Assembly (NCBI GenBank): GCA_002313795.1
Contig: DCCL01000050.1
Coordinates: 1-7,153 of the forward strand
From: Faecalibacterium prausnitzii
GTDB lineage: Bacteria; Bacillota; Clostridia; Oscillospirales; Ruminococcaceae
DNA: 7,153 nucleotides
Direction of reading: 5' to 3'
The notes under the pieces were generated by a model that did not search any database, was not told where the DNA came from, and worked only from the letters and a program-made list of their open reading frames with translations. Below, in pieces: positions 1-6,407 of this stretch (the first letter of the stretch is position 1; each line of letters begins with the position of its first letter). A program made the position numbers and the translations under genes.

Positions 1-22
1 TTACGAAAAATAAAACTTCACC

Positions 23-37
23 CCCGCCACAAGCGGG
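23..37 (-). terminator. Possible left-edge hairpin terminator (weak)
   Basis: CCCGC at 23-27 and GCGGG at 33-37 form a perfect 5-bp inverted repeat with a 5-base loop. Read on the - strand, the hairpin is followed by a T-rich run (positions 18 to 5, TTTTATTTTT), the usual form of a Rho-independent terminator. No gene on the - strand between here and pepT would need it, so it may serve an unrecognised short transcript or be chance. On the + strand the hairpin has no T-tract, so it is a poor end for a gene entering from the left. Confidence 0.25.
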
Positions 38-99
38 CGCACCCGTTTCCCTTACCAAAAGCCACCTTGCTCCAGCAGAGCCCTACCCCCCTTTCCCCC

Positions 100-128
100 T
101 TGTAAATCCCCCTCAAAAAGGGTATCAT
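100..128 (+). promoter_or_regulatory. Promoter of pepT
   Basis: TTGTAA at 100-105 (4 of 6 to TTGACA) and TATCAT at 123-128 (5 of 6 to TATAAT) are separated by exactly 17 bases. Transcription would start near 135, giving a leader of about 27 bases that contains the ribosome site AAAGGAG at 146-152. The C-rich run just upstream (81-100 and 108-112) is unusual but has no function I can assign. Confidence 0.6.
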
Positions 129-161
129 AAGGACAACAAAACGATAAAGGAGCGTTTACTT

Positions 162-1379
162 ATGCGTGCTTACGAGCGACTGTTGAAATACGCCCGGGTG
201 TACACCACCTCGGACCCCGATTCCGGCACACATCCTTCCGCCAAACGGGAGTTTGAACTGGCCAATAAGCTGGTGGAAGAGATGAAATCCATCGGCATTG
301 ACAATGCTTTTGTGGATGAGCACTGCTATGTCTACGGCAGCATTCCCGCCACCGCAGGCTGCGAGAAAAAGCCCGCACTGGGCCTTATCGCACACATGGA
401 TACTGCGCCGGATGCCTCCGGCGAGAAGGTCAAGCCCATCCTCCACGAAAACTACGACGGCGGCGACGTCACCCTGCCCGGCACTGGCATGGTCATGAAA
501 GTTTCCACCTTCCCCTTCCTCAAAGATCTGAAGGGCGAGACCCTCATCACCACCGACGGCACCACCCTGCTGGGTGCAGATGACAAATCCGGCATCGCGG
601 AGATCATGACTGCCGCCGAGCGCATCATCCACGAAAAGCGGCCCCACGGCAAGCTCTGCATTGCCTTTACCCCCGATGAGGAGATCGGCGAGGGCGCTTC
701 CCTGTTCGACATTCCCGGCTTCGGCGCAGAGTTTGCCTACACCGTCGATGGCGGTGACGTGGGCGGCATCGAGTACGAAAACTTCAACGCTGCTTCTGCC
801 ACCGTCACCATCCACGGCTTCTCCGTCCATCCCGGCAGCGCCAAGGACGCCATGATCAACGCTTCCAATGTGGCCATGGAATTTCATACTGCACTGCCCG
901 TCATGGCCCGCCCCGAGACCACCGAAGGCTATCAGGGCTTCTACCATCTCTGCCAGATGTACGGCGACGTCACCGAGGCCAAGCTGGGCTACATCCTGCG
1001 CGACCACGACGCCGACAAGCTGCAGTTCAAGAAAGATAACCTGATGCACATTGCCTCCTACCTCAACGGCAAGTACGGCCCCGGCACGGTGGAAGTGGAG
1101 ATCAAGGACAGCTACCGCAATATGCTGGAAAAGATCAAGCCCCACTTCCATCTGGTGGAGACCGCCCGCAAGGCCATCGAGATGACCGGCCTGACCCCGG
1201 CCGAGGTGCCTGTCCGCGGCGGCACCGACGGCGCTGTGCTGAGCTGGAAGGGTCTGCCCTGCCCCAACCTGGGCACCGGCGGCTTCAACTTCCACGGCGT
1301 CTGCGAGTGCACCACCGTCGAGCGGATGGACAAAGCCACACAGGTTCTGCTGAACATCGTGGAACTCTATTCCAAATAA
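162..1379 (+). CDS. pepT: Peptidase T (tripeptide aminopeptidase)
   Basis: Cytoplasmic zinc aminopeptidase of the M20B family that removes the N-terminal residue from tripeptides, the last stage of peptide use. The 405-residue length is normal for PepT. Expected metal and catalytic residues are all present and in register with enterobacterial PepT: H78 and D80 in AHMDTAP, D140 in LLGADDKSG, E173-E174 in PDEEIGEG, D196 in TVDGG, and H378 in GGFNFHG. H223 in the lid/dimerisation domain (SVHPGSAKDAM) and the substrate-binding RGGTDG segment (352-357) are also intact. There is no signal peptide. AAAGGAG at 146-152 lies 9 bases before the ATG. The frame stays open upstream to the window edge, but promoter and ribosome site fix this start. 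It is monocistronic, ending in a terminator that faces the convergent regulator gene. The match is strong across the whole length. Confidence 0.97.
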   Translation: MRAYERLLKYARVYTTSDPDSGTHPSAKREFELANKLVEEMKSIGIDNAFVDEHCYVYGSIPATAGCEKKPALGLIAHMDTAPDASGEKVKPILHENYDGGDVTLPGTGMVMKVSTFPFLKDLKGETLITTDGTTLLGADDKSGIAEIMTAAERIIHEKRPHGKLCIAFTPDEEIGEGASLFDIPGFGAEFAYTVDGGDVGGIEYENFNAASATVTIHGFSVHPGSAKDAMINASNVAMEFHTALPVMARPETTEGYQGFYHLCQMYGDVTEAKLGYILRDHDADKLQFKKDNLMHIASYLNGKYGPGTVEVEIKDSYRNMLEKIKPHFHLVETARKAIEMTGLTPAEVPVRGGTDGAVLSWKGLPCPNLGTGGFNFHGVCECTTVERMDKATQVLLNIVELYSK

Positions 1380-1392
1380 TCGCTCTCACGCA

Positions 1393-1427
1393 AAAAAGCT
1401 CTGTCGTTTGCTCCGGCAGAGCTTTTT
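1393..1427. terminator. Bidirectional terminator between pepT and the TetR-family gene
   Basis: A stem of about 14 bp: AAAAAGCTCTG (1393-1403) pairs perfectly with CAGAGCTTTTT (1417-1427), and TCG (1404-1406) continues the stem against CGG (1414-1416) with one G-T pair, leaving a 7-base loop. The A-run on one side and T-run on the other let it end both pepT (stop at 1379) and the convergent gene (stop at 1440). Confidence 0.88.
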
Positions 1428-1439
1428 GTGTTTTACCGG

Positions 1440-2000
1440 TTACAGTTCAATGCTCATGGCCGCTTTGGAGATATTGCCCAGCAGGGCCACCAGCTTGCTT
1501 TCGTCCATCCGGCCGCTGTTGTTGGTGAAGGCATAGAAGCAGCCCTGCACGCAGAAGGAGAGCAGGATGCCCCGGTTCAGGTCTTCTGCAAAGGTGGGGT
1601 CGGCCTCCTCGAAGCGCTGCCGCAGCCCCTTCTCGATGCTGTTGGCAAAGATGCCCTGCCGGTTTCCGGAGAACAGGATATTCACCGCCCGCTGATTCTG
1701 AGTGAATGCCTGGAACAACTCCCGGGTCAGGGTCTCAGCATTCCGCAGCGCCGCTCTGTCGTGGGTGCGGGGCACGCTGGCAAGGATCGATTCTATCAGC
1801 TTGTTCTCCAGCGCATTCGCCAGCGCATAGATATCCTCATAGTGGGCATAGAATGTCGATTTGTTGATGCAGGCCAGCGCACACAGGTCTTTGATCTTGA
1901 TCTTTTCCAAAGGGTTCTTCTCCCGCAGCTCCATAAAAGCCTGTTCGATAGCACGGTCGGTTCGGGCGATACGGATGTCCACAAAATCCACCTCTTCCAT
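1440..2000 (-). CDS. TetR/AcrR-family transcriptional regulator
   Basis: A 186-residue DNA-binding repressor-type protein, within the usual TetR length. The N-terminus carries the family signature: RIARTDRAIEQAFMEL (10-25) is the first helix, and the helix-turn-helix spans about 33-60 with KIKDLCALACINKSTFYAHY. The C-terminal two thirds is a helical ligand-binding/dimer domain without a recognisable ligand signature. It is convergent with pepT and lies 82 bases downstream of niaR on the same strand. Start choice is uncertain. The ATG at 2000 has no ribosome site. A GTG at 1982-1980 (codon 7) is preceded by GAGG at 1994-1991 with 8 bases between, and would give 180 residues beginning just before DIRIART, where relatives often start. 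An imperfect 14-base palindrome sits just upstream and suggests autoregulation. The regulated genes cannot be told from the sequence. Confidence 0.85.
   Translation of the reverse strand: MEEVDFVDIRIARTDRAIEQAFMELREKNPLEKIKIKDLCALACINKSTFYAHYEDIYALANALENKLIESILASVPRTHDRAALRNAETLTRELFQAFTQNQRAVNILFSGNRQGIFANSIEKGLRQRFEEADPTFAEDLNRGILLSFCVQGCFYAFTNNSGRMDESKLVALLGNISKAAMSIEL
1991..1994 (-). promoter_or_regulatory. Internal ribosome site favouring a GTG start for the TetR-family gene
   Basis: GAGG within AAGAGGTGG on the - strand lies 8 bases before GTG at 1982-1980, while the longer ATG reading at 2000 is preceded only by ATTCAACTAAAAC. This favours a 180-residue product, with the apparent first six codons being leader. 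Confidence 0.5.
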
Positions 2001-2006
2001 GTTTTA

Positions 2007-2020
2007 GTTGAATATCCAAC
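2007..2020. promoter_or_regulatory. Candidate operator of the TetR-family gene
   Basis: GTTGAATATCCAAC is a 14-base palindrome with one mismatched pair (5/10). It sits 7 bases upstream of the ATG at 2000, and about 25 upstream of the GTG alternative. TetR-family repressors commonly bind such short palindromes beside their own gene, so autoregulation is a reasonable inference. Confidence 0.4.
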
Positions 2021-2066
2021 GGTTTTCGTCTTTCGTCGATGGACAAGGCCCCGTGGATTTTTTACA

Positions 2067-2075
2067 ATGATAGCA
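2067..2075 (-). promoter_or_regulatory. Possible extended -10 promoter for the TetR-family gene
   Basis: TGCTATCAT on the - strand fits an extended -10 element (TGn followed by 5 of 6 to TATAAT). No convincing -35 lies upstream. It would start transcription near 2060, giving a leader that includes the palindrome at 2007-2020. No terminator is visible between niaR and this gene, so read-through from niaR is equally possible. Confidence 0.3.
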
Positions 2076-2082
2076 GTATCTC

Positions 2083-2601
2083 TTACTCTTTTTTATAGAG
2101 CAGACCCTCGGCATCCAGCGCCGCCTCGATGCGGCGGAACGTCGCCTGATCCGGACAGCTCAGGGTGTGCAGATGGACGCCGCCGGTCATCCGGCTCAGC
2201 AGGCATTCAGGCGTATCCGACGCCTGCCGGAGAAAATGGTTCACATCGTACCGGCTGGCGAGGTTCAGATTGCCGCGCAGTTCGCCGTACAGTGGGTTCT
2301 CCACAGCCACATCCACCACAACACCGCCCTGGTCTACGACAGTATACAGCTCTTCCCGCATCTGGTCGGCTGTACTGTGGACGCAGGCCAGAATGCCTGT
2401 GAATCCACGGGCCGCCGGGTGGAGCTGATAGCCCCGGGGCGTGGCGTCGATCTGGGTTCCGGCGGCCCGCAGCAGGGCCACATCTCCCACCACGATCTGC
2501 CGGGACACTCCCAGTTCTCCGGCCAGTGCGCTGGCACTCAGGGGAGAGTCGGCATCGGTCAGTTTTTCCAATATCACTTTTCTGCGCTGCGCAGCATTCA
2601 T
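2083..2601 (-). CDS. niaR: NiaR-type niacin-responsive transcriptional repressor (HTH + 3H domain)
   Basis: A 172-residue repressor of the NiaR (YrxA) family, which represses NAD synthesis and niacin uptake genes when niacin is present. Residues 1-60 form an HTH_11-type winged helix (RRKVILEKL, then ALAGELGVSRQIVVGDVALLRAAG). Residues about 68-170 form the 3H domain. The metal ligands known from the Thermotoga homologue can be placed: H75 and E83 in VHSTADQMREEL, and H143 and H145 in GGVHLHT. The usual VEHPVYGE motif reads VENPLYGE here, so one of the three name-giving histidines is asparagine (N102). The start at 2601 is chosen for GGGAGG at 2614-2609, 7 bases upstream; a longer frame to 2679 lacks this support and overlaps the amylase. 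It follows the amylase stop by 17 bases and is probably co-transcribed with it. No NAD gene is in view. Confidence 0.88.
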   Translation of the reverse strand: MNAAQRRKVILEKLTDADSPLSASALAGELGVSRQIVVGDVALLRAAGTQIDATPRGYQLHPAARGFTGILACVHSTADQMREELYTVVDQGGVVVDVAVENPLYGELRGNLNLASRYDVNHFLRQASDTPECLLSRMTGGVHLHTLSCPDQATFRRIEAALDAEGLLYKKE

Positions 2602-2608
2602 GAGCCCG

Positions 2609-2614
2609 CCTCCC
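2609..2614 (-). promoter_or_regulatory. Ribosome site fixing the niaR start
   Basis: GGGAGG on the - strand, within AAAGGGAGG, ends 7 bases before the ATG at 2601. It lies between the amylase stop (2621-2619) and niaR, and rules against the upstream ATG at 2679, which is inside the amylase gene. Confidence 0.8.
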
Positions 2615-2618
2615 TTTC

Positions 2619-3974
2619 TCACACCAGCCGCAGCAGGGTGGCGTAGTTGGAGGGCAGCTGTACTTTCAGCCTGCCCCACTCCACCTGCGTCATGATAGGC
2701 TGACTGCCCACGCAGTCGGCCAGCAGGTCTTCCACCCCGGAAGCCTCCACCGGGAGCTGGAGCTCCATGGATACCGGCGTGTCACCGTTGTTATACACAG
2801 CCACGATGGCCTTGTCGTAAAGCACCCGGGCATAGGCGTAGCTCTGGGTGGTCAGGGTCAGTTCCTTCACCTCACCATAGCTCAGCTCCGGATATTCCGC
2901 TTTCAGCTTACCCAGCGCGGCATAGACACTGGTGACAGGGTTCGTCTTCTCGGCGTCGGCATAGTCCGCCAGCTCCAGACAGGGGCGGAGGGGCCAGTCG
3001 CTGCCCCACTCTTTTTTGCCCTCGATGCCAAATTCTGAGCCATAATAGATGGACGGAATGCCCCAGAGCGTATATACTAAAAGTGCGACATGCCGGATGT
3101 GATCCCGGTTGCGCAGCTTATTGGGCAGGCGCTCCACATCGTGGTTATCCGAGAAGTTGTACAGCCGGGTGTCGTGGCAGAGGCCCTGCAGTCGGCGCAT
3201 GGTGTGGGCGATCTCAAAATAGTTGTGGTCGTTATGGCCGCTCCACAGGCCCTTGTGCAGTTCATAGTTGGTGACAGAGTGGAGCATCTCGGGATTTGCC
3301 CAGCGGCTGTAGTCGCCATGGATGACCTCACCCATGAGCCAGAACTCCGGCTTTATCTCATTGGCCAGACGGCGCAGGCCTTTCATGAAGTCAAAATCCA
3401 GCACGTCCGCGGTGTCCAGACGGATGCCGTCGATGTCGAACTCCTTCACCCAGAACCGGACGGTATCGAAGTGATACTGCTGCACCTCCGGGTTGCGCTG
3501 GTTCAGCTTGACCAGCAGGTTGAAGCCGCCCCAGTTGCCGTAAGAGAAGCCGTCGTTATACTCATTGTTGCCCCAGAAGTTCAGGTCGCAGAACCAGTCC
3601 TTGTACCGGGCATTCTCCCGGTGCTCCTTCAGCTCCTGAAAGGCAAAGAAGTCACGGCTCACATGGTTGAACACACCATCCACGACGACGTGCTGGCCAC
3701 GGGCGTGGCAGGCCGCCACGAACTGCTTGAATTCCTCATTGGTGCCAAGGCGGCGGTCCACCAGGCGGTAATCGATGGTGTCATAGCCGTGGGAGCCGCT
3801 CTCGAACAGAGGTCCGATATAAATGGCCGTACAGCCCAGCTCTGCCGCGTGTTCCGCCCACGCGTTCAGCTTTTTGAAGGCTCCGGGCACCGGCTGTCCG
3901 TCATTCTCATGCGCACAGCCGCACAATCCCAGAGGATAGATGTGATAGAATACTGCATTATCGTACCAAGCCAT
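2619..3974 (-). CDS. GH13-family alpha-amylase-type glycoside hydrolase
   Basis: A 451-residue enzyme of the alpha-amylase clan (GH13), acting on alpha-glucosidic bonds of maltodextrin, starch fragments or glycogen; exact substrate unknown. The four conserved regions are in order: DGVFNH (99-104), GIRLD with nucleophile D187, E216 as acid/base in LMGEVIHGDY, and FSDNHD with D279. The barrel starts almost at once (AVFYHIYPLG, 7-16), with no N-terminal starch-binding domain; the C-terminal ~80 residues form the usual small beta domain. No signal peptide is visible, so it should be cytoplasmic. The start at 3974 is chosen for AGGAG at 3990-3986. An in-frame ATG at 4040 lacks a ribosome site and falls inside an inverted repeat. 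It is divergent from glgB and leads into niaR. It could be a neopullulanase- or alpha-glucosidase-like member rather than a classical amylase. Confidence 0.9.
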   Translation of the reverse strand: MAWYDNAVFYHIYPLGLCGCAHENDGQPVPGAFKKLNAWAEHAAELGCTAIYIGPLFESGSHGYDTIDYRLVDRRLGTNEEFKQFVAACHARGQHVVVDGVFNHVSRDFFAFQELKEHRENARYKDWFCDLNFWGNNEYNDGFSYGNWGGFNLLVKLNQRNPEVQQYHFDTVRFWVKEFDIDGIRLDTADVLDFDFMKGLRRLANEIKPEFWLMGEVIHGDYSRWANPEMLHSVTNYELHKGLWSGHNDHNYFEIAHTMRRLQGLCHDTRLYNFSDNHDVERLPNKLRNRDHIRHVALLVYTLWGIPSIYYGSEFGIEGKKEWGSDWPLRPCLELADYADAEKTNPVTSVYAALGKLKAEYPELSYGEVKELTLTTQSYAYARVLYDKAIVAVYNNGDTPVSMELQLPVEASGVEDLLADCVGSQPIMTQVEWGRLKVQLPSNYATLLRLV

Positions 3975-4006
3975 AGTCTGTACCGCTCCTGTTTCCAAAA
4001 TATCCA

Positions 4007-4025
4007 CCGCAGCCGCAGGCTGCGG
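4007..4025 (-). promoter_or_regulatory. GC-rich hairpin in the amylase leader
   Basis: CCGCAGCC (4007-4014) and GGCTGCGG (4018-4025) are a perfect 8-bp inverted repeat with a 3-base loop, so the leader RNA should fold strongly here. It lies 32 bases before the amylase start and 16 before its ribosome site. On the - strand it is followed by TGGATATTTTGG, too few Ts for a confident terminator; attenuation or mRNA stabilisation is possible. Confidence 0.55.
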
Positions 4026-4035
4026 CATCCAGCAT

Positions 4036-4058
4036 GGCACTTTTCCGACAAAAGTGCC
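4036..4058. repeat. Operator-like inverted repeat, copy 1 (downstream of the amylase promoter)
   Basis: GGCACTTTT (4036-4044) and AAAAGTGCC (4050-4058) form a perfect 9-bp inverted repeat around CCGAC. With the amylase start of transcription predicted near 4066, this copy sits just downstream, where a bound repressor would block elongation. The core TTTTCCGACAAAAGTG recurs identically at 4084-4099, 43 bases away. Confidence 0.65.
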
Positions 4059-4072
4059 GCTGTGTCCTATTC

Positions 4073-4081
4073 AGTATAGCA
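4073..4081 (-). promoter_or_regulatory. Extended -10 promoter of the amylase-niaR unit
   Basis: TGCTATACT on the - strand matches an extended -10 (TGn plus TATACT, 5 of 6 to TATAAT). The -35 position (about 4096-4101, CACACT) is poor, which suits an extended -10 promoter or one needing an activator. The -35 zone lies within repeat copy 2. Transcription would start near 4066 and leave a leader of about 92 bases. Confidence 0.55.
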
Positions 4082-4102
4082 CATTTTCCGACAAAAGTGT
4101 GG
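4080..4102. repeat. Operator-like inverted repeat, copy 2 (over the amylase promoter)
   Basis: This shares TTTTCCGACAAAAGTG (4084-4099) exactly with copy 1, and also GCAC before it, with one extra A at 4083. The right arm extends to AAAAGTGTG. It covers the spacer and -35 zone of the predicted amylase promoter. A further half-arm, TAAAAGTG, follows at 4103-4110, 11 bases on from the equivalent arm. Confidence 0.6.
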
Positions 4103-4145
4103 TAAAAGTGTTGTATATTTCTCAAAGCGGAGTATTCCAACTGAG

Positions 4146-4165
4146 ATTTTTGTAAAAATTGCAAT
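4146..4165. repeat. AT-rich overlapping palindromes between the amylase and glgB
   Basis: ATTTTT (4146-4151) and AAAAAT (4154-4159) form a perfect palindrome around GT, overlapping a second perfect palindrome, ATTGCAAT (4158-4165). AAAATTGCAATA (4155-4166) recurs with one change as AAAATTGCGATA at 4248-4259, right before the glgB ribosome site. The role is unknown; binding by a regulator or a bent, promoter-associated tract are options. I see no confident promoter for glgB in this stretch. Confidence 0.35.
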
Positions 4166-4205
4166 AGAACTGTTTGCGTTTTCGGTGCACAGGCAGCATC
4201 CGCAG

Positions 4206-4228
4206 ACTGCATATCGCAACTATGCAGT
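4206..4228. promoter_or_regulatory. Inverted repeat upstream of glgB (operator or leader hairpin)
   Basis: ACTGCATA (4206-4213) and TATGCAGT (4221-4228) form a perfect 8-bp inverted repeat with a 7-base spacer TCGCAAC, ending 46 bases before the glgB ATG. The spacing suits a dimeric repressor or a leader hairpin. TATCGCAA (4212-4219) is also complementary to TTGCGATA (4252-4259) next to the ribosome site, so two competing folds are possible. Confidence 0.5.
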
Positions 4229-4274
4229 TTTGTGAGACGTTATTTATAAAATTGCGATAAAAGGAGTCTTTCGT

Positions 4275-6242
<1,968 letters not shown>

Positions 6243-6252
6243 TATTTTATAG

Positions 6253-6297
6253 AGAATATCCCGTCTGCTGAAAATGCGGCGGGATATTCTGCGTTTT
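6253..6297 (+). terminator. Rho-independent terminator of glgB
   Basis: AGAATATCCCG (6253-6263) pairs perfectly over 11 bp with CGGGATATTCT (6280-6290), with a 16-base loop, followed by GCGTTTT. It starts 11 bases after the glgB stop and isolates glgB from the next gene. Confidence 0.85.
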
Positions 6298-6303
6298 ATC
6301 GCT

Positions 6304-6319
6304 CTGTCCGGCTGGACAG
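6304..6319. promoter_or_regulatory. Inverted repeat over the -35 of the membrane protein gene
   Basis: CTGTCC (6304-6309) and GGACAG (6314-6319) are perfect 6-bp arms around GGCT. The right arm covers the -35 hexamer TGGACA, so a bound protein would compete with RNA polymerase. It is short enough that chance cannot be excluded. Confidence 0.35.
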
Positions 6320-6342
6320 GAACATATCAGATTTGTTATACT
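6313..6342 (+). promoter_or_regulatory. Promoter of the membrane protein gene
   Basis: TGGACA (6313-6318; 5 of 6) and TATACT (6337-6342; 5 of 6) are 18 bases apart, and TGT before the -10 adds an extended element. This is the best promoter in the window. Transcription should start near 6349, leaving a leader of about 59 bases. Confidence 0.75.
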
Positions 6343-6367
6343 GTTGAATGGAAAGTTGTGCCGCATT

Positions 6368-6391
6368 TTTCTTTCCGAACGACGAAAGAAA
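6368..6391 (+). promoter_or_regulatory. Leader inverted repeat touching the ribosome site of the membrane protein gene
   Basis: TTTCTTTC (6368-6375) and GAAAGAAA (6384-6391) form a perfect 8-bp inverted repeat around CGAACGAC. The last base of the right arm is the first of AGGA (6391-6394), the only ribosome-site candidate for the ATG at 6408, which is 13 bases further on and so rather distant. Folding could mask the site; a DNA operator is an alternative. Confidence 0.45.
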
Positions 6392-6407
6392 GGAATCGTA
6401 TCATTTT

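Noticed and set aside
156..1295. Long - strand open frame across pepT
   Set aside because: It is antisense to a complete peptidase T with every catalytic residue; the reverse frame is low in stops only because of GC-rich codon bias, and its product is a Gly/Val/Ala-rich sequence with no family features.
1428..2402. 324-codon + strand open frame across the TetR-family gene and niaR
   Set aside because: It spans two convincing - strand genes and the gap between them; its product shows no domain features.
2602..2679. niaR start at 2679
   Set aside because: This would overlap the amylase gene by 61 bases and ignore the strong GGGAGG site in front of 2601.
3974..4040. Amylase start at 4040
   Set aside because: It would add 22 residues (MPCWMPQPAAAVDIL...) without a ribosome site, and the ATG lies in the inverted repeat; AGGAG before 3974 and the enzyme's usual start favour 3974.
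4036..4058. Copy 1 inverted repeat as a terminator
   Set aside because: No T-run follows on either strand and it lies between divergent genes, where no transcript needs to end.
3090..4079. 329-codon + strand open frame across the amylase
   Set aside because: Antisense shadow of the GH13 gene, which carries all four conserved regions on the other strand.
4036..4110. CRISPR-like or mobile-element repeats
   Set aside because: There are only two copies of a short inverted motif, with no spacer array, transposase or target duplication nearby; promoter placement explains them better.
6368..6391. Leader repeat as a third copy of the amylase operator
   Set aside because: It shares only a TTTCCGA-like core; spacing and arms differ, so a common binding protein is not supported.
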